A stretch of DNA of 64,000 nt from Amanita rubescens (lineage: Eukaryota; Basidiomycota; Agaricomycetes; Agaricales; Amanitaceae). The notes under the pieces are model-generated. The model worked only from the letters and a program-made list of their open reading frames with translations. It did not search any database and was not told where the DNA came from. The first letter of the stretch is position 1; every line of letters starts with the position of its first letter. Location: contig WION01000171.1 of the NCBI GenBank assembly GCA_015039365.1, positions 48,187-112,186 of the forward strand, in the 5' to 3' direction. The position numbers were made by a program, and so were the translations under genes. Shown one piece after another: positions 22,442 to 34,015 of the stretch.

Positions 22442-24457
22442 CTACGATGACGCCCATGATTGCGTCACCAATCTACCCAGCCTCAGTATGGGACCTCCTC
22501 GCGTCAACATAACAGCGCCAGAACGGGAAGGAGGGTGACTTGTAGCATGGACGATCAATCGCGCTATAACTTCGCCCTAGGATGCATGTTTCAGATCAGT
22601 TTCTCACATCTCGCGTAAAAAACCCGTACCAATTCAACAAGAACAGCAACAGCAATCAACCTGTTAACATCGGATGAAGACTTGTCGTTTGCGGTGTTAA
22701 TATCAGCCTCACCATATCACAATCCAAGTTATTCGCTCCATAGCCGAGTTGTTGAGATGGTCATGGATGGCATCAAGCTACAAAGAAAAAAGTCAGCAAA
22801 TCACTGTCAAAAGTCAATCTATTTCCATTCGACGCACGAAGTCACTAGCCACAGCCAATTTTTCATTCAGTACTTGTACACGTGGCTTGATTTCCATATA
22901 CTCTCGGACGGCGTCGTACAAGCTTTTGAGACTTGCTTCATCCCAGAATAGCTCTGGGATATCTAGCACGTTGGACACGAGGTTGACGTCGCGGCGGAGC
23001 TTAAATAAGCGACCAGTAAGTTTCAACGCCTCGTGACGTCGCATTCGCAGGCCCCCCGAATCGGCAAGCTGCCTTGGAATGTCCATTGCTTGCGGAGATG
23101 AAAGAACATGTTGGGCTATTGTTTCAAAATGTGCAAGTAGAGTGGATTGTGCGAATGCGTGTGCAATGGAGAGTTTCAGTAAATGGGACCGGGACTTGAG
23201 CGCTGCGCGGATCAATTCGCCATGTAATTCGATTGTAAATCTGGTACTTACTGAAGAAGTCGTTATATATACGTGGATAGGCTATATTAGGATCGTGCTG
23301 TGCATGCCATCACAGTCGAGTCAGCGGCAAACCCCAACCTATACGAAAGACGTACAGCAAAATGGCATTCTTCAATCTCCCAGTCGTCTTCCTTGAACTT
23401 CCTTCGTATGATACCTGCATTTTGGAGATCTTCCAATATATCTAGCTCGTGTCGCTCTTGGAAACCGAAGAATACAGCTACCCCATATTCAAAGAACACA
23501 GCTTCGGCCATGTCTTGATCCTCCTCTGTCTTGAGGACCTGGGGCGGGCTTCCGTGGTAAGCTTCCTCCCATGCCGATTCCACAGCACGAGTGTCAGCTT
23601 CAGTATCAGTAAGATCAAATAATACACCCTCTGATGCTGACAAAGGCACTTCAGTTTCTGATTCAGTTACGACGATGTGTGAAGGTCCTTCCAGTTCAGG
23701 TGGGAGGGATGATGACGTCGGGCGCACATTACGACGCCCAACAGGCGAAGTAGACGAGATGTATCCGTCGCGTGTAGCTCTCCTAGGAGGACGTTTGTTA
23801 TGTGGCGTGAAGTAGGAACCCTGGTAACCAATCTCCTCCGCTTCTGAGAAATGTGAGACGTCCGGAGGCCCTCTCGGCGCAGAGGACCGGACATTGGCAC
23901 CTGGGCCGTATCCAGGAAGTAAAGGAAGATAATAGGCCTAAAATAATAATCGTGACATGAGCAGTTTAAACCGAACAAGAACGGATCTATCTCGGTACCG
24001 CATATAAGGCCTCTCCGAACACTCTCGGAGTTACATTATGCTCCCTCTTCAAGAAAGACGCCATGTGCTTCATTTTAAACGATTCTGCAACGCAGTACGC
24101 AGTTATCCTCTTGAACCCGGCCTGTTTTCTCTGCTCCTTGGACATCCGCTCCGCTGCGCTTTTATACTCCCGGGTGCCCTTATCCGTTTCGTAACCCAGA
24201 AAGTCATCCACCTCGTCGACATTGGGATGGGGCCGCGTTTGTGGAGCGGACGGTAACACGACTAGTTTCTGGGATGTTTTTGAGGTTCTTTGAGCCTTCT
24301 GGGCGCTTGTCGTGAGACTGGGACCCGGAACCCTGGGCGCTACGAGTGGCCCCCTACGGAGGACGGTGCCCTGTGCACCCAGAGCAGTTAAGCCTGATGC
24401 ACGTCGTCGACCAGGGAGCGATTGACCATGGGCCGAAAGACTACGCTGGGTGGACAT
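22442..24457 (-). CDS. RMD1/YagE family (DUF155) protein
   Basis: Seven exons (23999-24457, 23356-23937, 23252-23297, 22838-23202, 22713-22777, 22630-22660, 22576 down to 22442) give 560 residues. The family C-terminal half is clear: ITAYCVAESFKMKHMASFLK, FFEYGVAVFFGFQERHELDI, HDPNIAYPRIYNDFFTLKS, LKLSIAHAFAQSTLLAHFE, then VLNEKLAVASDFLDAIHDHL, NNSAMERITWIVIWLIAVAV with a C-terminal hydrophobic segment. The N-terminal 130 residues and a middle insert (about 210-290) are low-complexity and lineage-specific. Yeast relatives (Rmd1, Rmd8, Rrg/Mrx10) act in mitochondria or sporulation; which paralogue this is cannot be fixed. Start MSTQRSLSAHG at 24457 preferred over an in-frame ATG at 24484. Confidence 0.88.
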
Positions 24458-24499
24458 GACGAGGCGGAACACAACAATGGTCAATGCCGCAGTCCCTAC

Positions 24500-25055
24500 T
24501 CACGGTTTCCTCACTGGCTCATACCGGATGTCTGCACACAACAACACGTCCAAATGTTTTCTGATCATAGATACAATCTAAATGTCCAGATGCAGATATA
24601 ATTAAATTTAGTCGAAGAATTGAATAATTCTCAAACGCGGTATTCCGTCAGAAGGCATCCAACATTACAGGCAGAAAGATACTTCAGCCTTTCAGGCAGC
24701 AGATATAGAGATCATCAGCGCTTCAGCACTGAAGTGCTGACCAGCGATCATACATCTTGAATATTGGTATTCAGTACCAGTGTTACAGATGAATCGATGA
24801 CAGGAAACTAGCCATACACATACTGGTCTCTTCGACTCCGAGCACGTTCTACAATCCGAGCGTGATTGAGCGTGATTCTTGCACGCGCTGCGACGGGCCA
24901 TTTGGACGTCCCATAGAAAGCGAAAGGGCGATTGACAAGTTCGTGATCACCAGCCGAAAGGCCCGAAACTCCTCACCGCTCGCACGCACAATGTAAAAGG
25001 AACCTCAGCGGGAGTCGGTCGGCGTCCACGGGGAGTCGGAGCCCAGCCGGGACGT
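24500..25055. other. intergenic, no feature seen
   Basis: Divergent intergenic region between the DUF155 gene and the small gene at 25158. No conserved ORF or RNA gene seen. Confidence 0.4.
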
Positions 25056-25157
25056 TTGTCTTTGTTGTTTGATAATGCCAAGGATACTTGTGCACGGACC
25101 ACAGAAGACGTCTCATCTATACGCCAGAGAGGTCAATCTAATCGACGAAACAGCAAA

Positions 25158-25451
25158 ATGTCGGAACCAACAGTGTATATCAAAGGCTACAAAGTTGATA
25201 GAGAGAAAACCAAGGCGACGTATGGCACTGCAGAGGGCGATCCGGAGAATGTAAGATTTTTGGCCCTTTGGGAGAAGTTTCCCCTCCCTTTCAAGTATCT
25301 TGGGAACGGAATAGAGCCAGATGGGAGTATTGCCCTGGTCTTGGTCCTCGAAGATGAATACGATAGAGAGCGTCTCGAAAAGATAGCTATACCATCTCTT
25401 ACTGCGCCATACACGAAAGTCTTTACTCCTGGGATTTGGGTCAGTGTTTAA
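25158..25451 (+). CDS. Small hypothetical protein (97 residues)
   Basis: Single-exon frame starting MSEPTVYIKGYKVDREKTKA and ending TKVFTPGIWVSV. ATG at 25158 is preferred over the in-frame ATG at 25056 because the upstream 34 residues are compositionally unlike a folded protein. Compact and mixed in hydrophobicity, with a VLVLEDEYDRERLEKIA helix-like stretch; no signal peptide or membrane helix. Not a recognised family. It is upstream-divergent from the DUF155 gene. Confidence 0.5.
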   Translation: MSEPTVYIKGYKVDREKTKATYGTAEGDPENVRFLALWEKFPLPFKYLGNGIEPDGSIALVLVLEDEYDRERLEKIAIPSLTAPYTKVFTPGIWVSV

Positions 25452-26500
25452 GGGAGGTCAGGAAGTTCATAACAGTTATTAGAACTAATAGAAGTTCTAA
25501 CTGTGATATAAGCTCCACAGATCCACTGGCTACAGAATGGGATGGGCGAGGAATATTTTGTTAATGCGGTAGCATCGTAATGAGACAATTCAATATCACC
25601 AAGTCATTGACATGGTGTTGCTATTATTAACATGGTTACCGTGAACGCGGCGCCGCCATCATTTATATATCTAATCTATATCGACGCGTCCTTTTTTTTC
25701 ATTGCTCAATCAGAATACGTGTGGCCTCCCCATTTCAGCCCACGTCAGTCCTCATAATAACCACATGCCACCTTTACGGACAAACAAAGAGGTCGACTGT
25801 AAATGAGAATGAAACACAGGCATTTCATTTTTTCGCATATCGCTTCACATCGCTGATCGTCCCCCACCGTTTAACAGAACTTTGCCAATAACTCCACTTA
25901 TCCAGGCATTAGACTCAACAATCCAATAGCTTACAGCGAGGGTCAAATGACTGGCACTGAACAGTTCCAGCCGTTCAATCAGCAGTCCCATATATTCAAC
26001 CAGCAACTTCAGGTATTCACTCAACTGGTCCAACTATTCACTCAGCAGCACCCGACGTCCATCCAGTCGTCAATGTCTAACCAGCAGTCGTCGACGTCTA
26101 CTATGCGAATGGATATCTATAATATGAGATTGGTGGGGACAGTGAGAAAGACGAGAATATCGTATCATTCGGATGTAGAAATCTATACTTCAAGCGGATG
26201 AGTTTGAATTGCAGTCAGTTTTATGGTGCGGAACTCCAACTTCGCAAGATGCTAACCCTCGAACCTCAAACTTCAATCAAGTTCTTACCTTCACGGCAAG
26301 CAATTTAAATAATGGTATCATCATACTAACTTAATACTAAATTACTGCAATTTGTGCTAGTGATATTTCATGCAAAGATAGCAACGATAGCAAATGCGAA
26401 TGTTCTCTACTAACAGATGCCGCGAACGTAAGTATATGTCGTCACAATCGTGAGTGCTATGCTTTGGTATATTGATCGATTCTTGAACACAAGGTCTTTT
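25452..26500. other. Intergenic with a Gln-rich degenerate repeat
   Basis: Within this stretch, 25947-26100 is built of imperfect short repeats (cagcag/ttcaatcag/ttcactcaac variants). They encode FNQQ, QVFTQ and QLFTQQ-like peptides in an 84-codon ORF ending at 26201. No family resemblance; I treat it as a degenerate tandem repeat rather than a gene. The rest shows nothing. Confidence 0.4.
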
Positions 26501-28818
26501 CTATTTCGTCAAAGAGCTTCTTGCACGCATTGCTTCTCCTTTGAAGTATATCCAGATCGGGAAAGGAATACCGAGCACTATGGCAAGGCCAGCGAGCAAC
26601 TATATGAGGCGCGCAAAGAGATAAGTCAAAGAAAATAATAGATCAGAAGACGCACTGAGTTTCCTCCCCCAAGACCCATAGCTTTATACATTTGCGAACC
26701 GAACAGTGGAAAAGCAAAGCCCAACAGCGATCGCAATACCTGTAAAAAGTTCAACAAACCCTTCACCAATGTACATTATAAGAATGGTTTACCGATGCCG
26801 CCGAGATGGCGCTTGCTGCATATTTAAAAGCGTCAACAAGGTATAGTTGAACTGGTAAACTAGTCATTGCAGGTTAATGAAGGGAGCCATGCTGTTGACT
26901 ACAACGTTACGCACTAGGTGTTCAACATGCCTGTTATAGATCGATTAACTGGCTACACCACGAATGGGAATTGACTTACCAAAACCGAATATGCCAGAGC
27001 CGATGATAGGCATTATCCAGTGTAATTTTGCTTGCGCGGACCATCCGTACCAGCTGAACGCGACCATACTCAGGAGTCGCACGCACAAGATATGACAATA
27101 TGACATACAATAATCCAATAGGGACGGTGAAAGAGGCAACTATCATTGCAGGCATGCGCATCTCTGGTTTGCCCACTCCGCCATTCTTGTCGGCAAGCTG
27201 GGGGAAAATAGTTGGTCAAAAATCTCGAAGAATACTTGCACCCACTCACGTATTTATACATCTGATCGGCTGTCCGTGCGCCGAACCCCATAGCAATCAG
27301 GAATCCTACGCCCAGGCCTAGATAAGTTAAACCGTCTATGCCGGGCCCGAAGCCATACGTCTCCGAGAAAAAGTCTGTCAAACTGGTTATTACCCGAACA
27401 AGACATTTCGTGATCAATACCTACCGGCAAAAGTACTAAACATTAAATAGTAGATGCCTGATGATATGCTTGAGCTACCAACGACCAATACAGTCTTGAT
27501 GTTACTCACCATATAAGCTAAATAAGGATAAATACATCAGTGGCAACTTCTAGCGGACGGAGTAGAAACGTACAAAGCCATATAAAGAGAGAGGATAAAG
27601 CAAATAAAGCTCTGGGTTAATAATACAATGGGTCGAACGAGGTTATCTCGGAGGTCGTGCACTTTGTTTTTCTTGGACTGCAGCAGCATTTCGAGTTTAG
27701 CTGCTTTCTCCGGGTCCTCCTTGGATTTCTCAAGCTTCCTGATCTGTATGATAGGCGCATAGGTCTCCCGCAAAAAGGGAAGTCCAACAAGCGAGGCCAA
27801 ACCACAAGCACCTGTAAAACACGAATTAAACCAAGTCAGACAATGCCAAACTAGGACGTACCAGCAAGAACAATGAAAATATACTTGATACCGATTGTTT
27901 GAGAAATGTAGCCACCGGCAACGGGCCCAATGACAGGTCCTAAAAATCAAAATTCAGAGGGCAAACGTTTGTAGCTCGAATATAAACCATACCAATTAGA
28001 GGACCTATCACGTATACAGCCATGGCAAGAGCTCGGTCTCGCTCTGAGAAAAGGTCACCGATGGATCCCCCGCCAATTGCGAGGGGGGCTGCTCCTGTAG
28101 AACCGGCTTCATATAAAATCAGTAAACGTAGAAGATGTATAAATTGTTTCGGGATGCCTACCAAGGAAACGGAACGCAATTAGGGTGCCCGTATTTGGAG
28201 AGTATGCACAGCCCAGATTGAAAATCAAAGTGAGGATATTAGATATATGAAGGACCCAAGTCCTTCCATACATCTCGGACAGAGGTCCAAGAATGAGTGG
28301 CTAGCTGATGTATCAGGACGTGTCTTTATTGAATGTTCAACCAAAAAAAATGACGCACAGTAAGAGCAAATGAGAGTAGGAAAATACTGAGCGTCAAGGC
28401 CACTACGGTAGCGTTCACAATGTGATATTTCAAAGCTATTTCAGGTAAGCCAGGAGCAATCATAGAACTACAGAGTGGCGGGATCAACGTGTAGAATGAC
28501 ACCTAAACCGTTTAAGAATCATCAAAGATAACCAGGTGAGATTAGAGAACGTACAATACCAACGGCAACCCATTTCCTGCCAAGGGTCCAATTTCTGGCA
28601 TTGTCAGGATCATTTTCCCAGTCATCCAAGTCGTGGTCTTGTTGAATTTCTACCCCCGTCGAGCTACGACCCGCCATTTTGTCATCTTCCCCCTTTGCGC
28701 GTAGAGGAGTCGAGTCGTCTTTCTCGGATGGCGTAGGAATCCGATCTAGATTCGAAATGAAAGTACTAGTTGGTCGGGATTGCTCTTCATGTTGCCCAGA
28801 CTCCACCGACAATGACAT
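26501..28818 (-). CDS. MFS drug/polyamine-type transporter (DHA1-like), 15 exons
   Basis: The exon path is 28555-28818, 28359-28502, 28162-28300, 27993-28106, 27862-27939, 27574-27811, 27510-27517, 27425-27457, 27250-27374, 27109-27197, 26980-27053, 26915-26930, 26793-26859, 26656-26739 and 26501-26599. All phases agree. Motifs are PDNARNWTLGRKW before TM1, LGPLSEMYGRTWV (MFS signature A type), GGSIGDLFSERDRALAMA, GPVAGGYISQTIG, the central loop LRETYAPIIQIRKLEKSK, and GMLNTYLPVQLYLVDAF in the C-half. Twelve membrane segments are expected. Relatives export drugs or polyamines by proton antiport; the substrate is unknown here. ATG at 28818 is favoured, because a GTGAGT...TACAG intron appears to lie just 5' of it and removes the in-frame ATG at 28839. 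Confidence 0.9.
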
Positions 28819-28839
28819 TAAACCTCTCTGTACACCCAT

Positions 28840-30074
28840 TAAGAAACGATGATCTCAAGGAACAAGAAACTCACCTTGGCCGGAACGCGCAGTAATGGTT
28901 AATGACTGGGGAGCAGAGCGGCGAGCTCGTGGTGTTCGTTGTGAAAGGTCAAACTCGGATGACAACTTCGGACCTCAGCCAATTTACACGTTATAACTCT
29001 TTAGTCATTTTACAGTAGATCTGGATCAGCGGCGACCGCTGCATATGTCAATGTTCAGCGTGAGTATTTGATGAACCATACGAGTTTATCACATTGCCAC
29101 GATCCATACGCTAGATCTAGCCTTTGTACTAGCTTTAATAAAAGTCAGGGCGGGTCCCGGGAGTATAATGCGCCATCTGTCGATAAAAGGTAAGGCTCAT
29201 ATAACTTGAACCAGCACAAGCGAAAACAAAATTGTGCATCGTACCGTCGCAGATTTGAGGCGGACACACGCGGTATTTGTTCACCGTTTGTCAAATAAAA
29301 AGCCGTGATAAAACATTTGCGAATATGTGTTCTCTGAGATGCCACGGCCAACCCCGGAAGGTCTTCTTCCATCCCTTCTTTTGGAAGCTTGTAATAGATT
29401 TCTCAGGGTCATTTATCAGATTCCAACGAGCAAGTGGAGTATATTTACATAAATGGGGTGAACCCTTGAAACTTAACCCAAGCTTGTTTGTGGGCTTCTG
29501 TGTATTTGATAAATGTACCCGTTAATGCCGAGCGCGCGAGAACCGCTGTGAAACTGTGAAGTGGCGGCCGCGCTGAAAAGGCGGATCTATACCACACTTC
29601 ATTTTCCCCCACGCCGATGACCGCGGGCTCGACAAGTAATCATGCGATTCTCGAAGGTTATGACAGGGAGGTCTAGCGTCCATACCAATTGATCACTTTT
29701 TTTTAATCTTCGAGGGCTCCGTGCTAAGATAGTGTGGCAGAAACCATTCAAGCGAAAATGCACTAGTCCAAATCGAAGTTGAATACATTGGAACTTGGAA
29801 CCTGTTGGAACACGTTGCAGCGTCGGGAACCACGTGTGCCTATTCTTGGAATGATAATTCTCATCATCAAAAAGTTCAAACGACACTTCTGCGGTGCCCT
29901 TTGCCCAACCAGCCATCTCCAACCAATGTAGTATTCAAGTTGATTATAAACTATATACCGTCCAGTACTACTTCTAACGAAAGTGCAAGAAAAAAATAAT
30001 ATTAATGCATGTCCAACAGTCCAAGTCCGTCCAGGTTCCAAAAAAACCAAACTGTAAGCCACTTATCCTGTTTC
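28840..30074. other. intergenic, no gene supported
   Basis: 28840-28980 is probable 5' UTR of the transporter (possible UTR intron ending at 28828). The remainder has several short ORFs (29145-29372, 29277-29525, 29599-29922, 29763-30062), none with splice-consistent extension or recognisable similarity. Confidence 0.4.
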
Positions 30075-31915
30075 CTAACGACCGGACAACGTCGTCTGGA
30101 TAGCTTCAACGATCGCATCGACATCTATCTTCACCACTTGCTCATTGTCCGGTATCGTCACCGGCGGCAGATTGCTCAAAGTAAACTTCCTGTAGTCACG
30201 TTATTGAGACTATACGCCCTATTGAAATGCAAAACGCACCGGTCCCGACCCATGGCGATATACTGTAACCCAATGGATTGCGCAGCCAATGCTCTATCTC
30301 GGACGAAGGTATCTCCGGGGAAAAGCTCCACCAGTGTGGACTTGGATGACTGTTTCATAAACATGCCATCAAAGAGATGATCTCCATGCACCCCTAGCAC
30401 GACCTGAGGGTAGGAGGGAAAAGCTTTAGTTAGGGCTGTAAACAGATAAGAAAAGACTCACGGATGATCGGGCAATGGCGGACATCTTGGTATCCCAAGC
30501 AGTCTCGTTAGTCGATGTCGAAACGACCTGCAACTCGTACCCATTGGCTCTCGCCATGTTTTTGAGGGAACGCACGAGCAATTCATGATCGTTATCTTGC
30601 AAACGTGGCTCGTTCGCTTCCGCTTGTCTTTGTAGATATGTCACGACATGCTTTGACCGAGTCTCTTCCTTCAAGTCGTAAAAGCTCGTTAATGTACGTC
30701 TTATCGGCTCCCACCAGTAAGGCGATCCTTCCAACGTAAAAGATGGAGCAAAGATCGGTTGATTTATATCAAGCGACTTTTGAGCTGCCGTCCGGTCAGC
30801 TACCACGATGCGTTCCATCACGAATGGGACTTGCATCTTGTGATAGTCTTCCCAATCCTCGTAATAGAGGGGCGTCAATCGAGGAAACGCAGCTTTAGCG
30901 AGGTAAGGATGGAACCCAGTATCGACACGTCTCCTGCGAATCGAGTGATTTTGGAAAGGCGGATTTGCGTCCGTGAAGAAACGATTGTTGGGGAAGACGA
31001 GTCGAACAGGCGAGGGAAGCGTGGTCTGACCAGAGGCGTCGATCGAGGTATCGAGCGAGCTATACGTACGCCAAAGGGCGAATAGCGTAGAATTGTCTTC
31101 GAGAAATAGTCTCAGCGAAACAAATGATGGAAACCATAGAAGCACACTCACGAGGCGTCTTGTCTGCAGACATCCAAGTGACATCTCGAATCCTGCATGA
31201 CAACCATTGTCAGAATATGTCAGCGACGAGGAACAAGCCTACGTACAAACCACCAAATTTCCCTAGGATAGACTTTCCTTCCTTTACTGACACGATCTTC
31301 CATTCGTTATAATCCGTACTATTAGTAGCAACAATTGCAGTCAAGTCCGGAATGAAGACCGGTTATCAGTGACGATGTACGTCGTTTTGTTGAATAGAAT
31401 GACGTTGTCCATAATGGTATAACCTTTTGACGGCTCGGGTGAGAAGCTGGTAGTGTTGAGAGGGGTAACGTACCTGGTGCATGTTTCACCAACTTGGACA
31501 CCGGGACGTCATTGTGCCACCAGAGCAATGCCTGGTCTACGGTTGACAGTCCCAGGAAGCTGCTCGTGGTAGCACCGGGCATTCTTTTGCTCACCCACAT
31601 GGCACCGTGTCTTCCCATTCCCTTCGGTTGGCTTCGTTCGGACCCGTCCCCGGCAACATGACCAGTATCCCAAGTCCATTTGCCATATGCTTGCTCCTCT
31701 AAAGCGTCTCTCCATCCTTCAGGCTTTCGGCCGTCGTTGTCGATGTATTTTGTTTCTCCCAGGCCGAGGCGGGTTAAGAGAGCACCTTCCGTTGCACTGG
31801 GATTCAAGCCAAGGAGAGTCAACGATGTGTCGATGTTATAAGATATAAGGTAGACCGTCAAGGAGAATAAAATGAGGGTGAGTTCGCGTCTATCTGGGAG
31901 GCTAAACCATGTCAT
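30075..31915 (-). CDS. GT61 (DUF563) family glycosyltransferase, type II membrane protein
   Basis: The protein starts MTWFSLPDRRELTLILFSLT, with an N-terminal signal-anchor around residues 10-30, as expected for a Golgi/ER luminal enzyme. The catalytic half shows GFHPYLAKAAFPRLTPLYYE, VMERIVVADRTAAQK, then VVLGVHGDHLFDGMFMK, STLVELFPGDTF and SIGLQYIAMGRDR, followed by an acidic C-terminus ending AIQTTLSGR. The GVHGDHL and VELFP segments are the nucleotide-sugar-binding core of GT61 enzymes (fungal relatives resemble O-GlcNAc and xylosyl transferases). Exon joins in the N-terminal third (near 31090-31480) use less standard donors (GTCTTC, GTGTGC) and are less sure; the C-terminal joins (30400-30462; 30170-30235 region) are firm. 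The in-frame ATG at 31966 is an alternative start. Confidence 0.82.
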
Positions 31916-32113
31916 CGTGAAGGCATGCGAGAGGAACGTGACAGGTGTTGGTGGAAGTAACAACACAAACGCCGACTCCGAAGCTCACGATAGATACAAG
32001 GCAATGACTAAAAATTCCCACTACCAGTGACTTTTACAGGAAATAGGAGTATAATAGGTGCACAAAACTAATAGTACATGGCCGAAATAATAATAGAAGG
32101 AAAGGGGATGCCT

Positions 32114-32788
<675 letters not shown>

Positions 32789-32959
32789 TGTAGATATGTA
32801 CAGAGACTGGAGAGAATAGATGAGGTGGAGATGGTGGTACGAATGAAAGCTGGATGAATCAACAAATGGCGCTGAAGCGCGTCAATTTATGTACTTTTGT
32901 TTAGCGGTGTCACGTGATCACGCGTCTGACGCGTTCTTTGGAGCCGCGATTTTTTGTTG
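32789..32959. promoter_or_regulatory. Bidirectional promoter, H2A / ATP10
   Basis: 171 bp between the two ATGs. It contains gtcacgtgatcacg near 32909, an E-box (CACGTG) palindrome, and otherwise AT-rich sequence. Function is inferred from position only. Confidence 0.5.
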
Positions 32960-33939
32960 ATGCAGTCTCTGCGGTCACGGCCACCGTTCCGGACCCTTAG
33001 TCATTCTGTTCCAAGACTAGAGGAAAAACCTCATGACCCTTTACACTCCTTAACCACTGATGACCCCAAGAAGGGTGTGCTGCCACCATTGCGTCGACCG
33101 CTGGGTGTCCGGGAGCGCCCGACGATCTTCAAGAAGACTAGGACTGACCGAATCAAGGAGCTCATGGACCATGATGTCCGTATGGACCAGCGGAGGCATC
33201 TGTACGTTCACTGACCAGAGCTGGTCCCCTCGTTTACACAATGCGCAGGATTAAAGAAGCCAGCACGGGGTATTTCCATGACCTCAATATGACACGGCGG
33301 CATGGCGGAAAAACATGGATTGCACCAAAAGTTCTCATCCGAGAAGACGTACGTTCCCTGATGGCCAGCACTACAAAGCTTACCCACTACTAGAAAGCAT
33401 TATACCTTCCCAACATATGCGGGAAAAGTTTGGATGAAGGGATCGAAAAGGATACCACTACCATGTGCTTTGGCCGTATAACTGTGCTTGCCATGCTCAG
33501 TACAAAGATCTCAGAGGTCGGTCAATGTCAAGTTGATTTTACAGAATCGAATTCATCATGTTCTTTTCAGCTCAACGCCAAGTCGTTTGTTGACCCAACG
33601 TATGAGCGATTCTCGTCGAATCCGCTATATCAATATATACAAATTAATCTACAAGAGAATCTTTTGAAATCATTTCTGGTGAAAATGTTCACAAATTCAC
33701 TGCGTTCCACTGTCCAGAAAGAACTGCAACCGAATTATCTCGTGTCAAGTCAGAACATGGAATATGTACGAGATGCACTGGGTATGACAAGTACGAGGGT
33801 GGGATATGTGTATCTAATAGATGAGAATCTGAAGATACGATGGGGAGGATGTGCAGACCCTACGGCTGAGGAAGTGAAGTCGTTGGAGAGTTGCACTGGA
33901 GTTTTATTGAAGAGGCGGCGTAATAATAATAAAGAATAG
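32960..33939 (+). CDS. ATP10: Mitochondrial ATP synthase assembly factor Atp10
   Basis: Four exons (32960-33201, 33249-33348, 33394-33516, 33571-33939) give 277 residues, matching yeast Atp10 length. The Arg/Ser-rich N-terminus (MQSLRSRPPFRTLSHSV) fits a mitochondrial presequence. The body has RPTIFKKTRTDRIKELM, ASTGYFHDLNMTRRHGGKTW, LYLPNICGKSLDEG, TVLAMLSTKISE, FVDPTYERFSSNPLYQYIQI and LGMTSTRVGYVYLIDENLKI followed by RWGGCADPT. Atp10 is an inner-membrane chaperone that binds subunit 6 (Atp6) and allows its assembly with the Atp9 ring of the Fo sector. It ends 76 bases before the SEC24 start on the same strand. Confidence 0.9.
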
Positions 33940-34015
33940 ATTTGTTGTTATTTGTCGAGGACGTGGCCGATTAGTTTTGAGCGTGTCCAACGAGCGTCAT
34001 CTCTTCTCTCTCAGT

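Noticed and set aside
25947..26201. Gln-rich ORF (FNQQ repeats)
   Set aside because: Its sequence is an imperfect short tandem repeat, with no splice or homology support; listed as repeat-bearing intergenic sequence.
29599..30062. Overlapping minus-strand ORFs downstream of the GT61 gene
   Set aside because: The GT61 stop at 30075 is clear, the ORFs are in different frames, and no splice path or family similarity links them.
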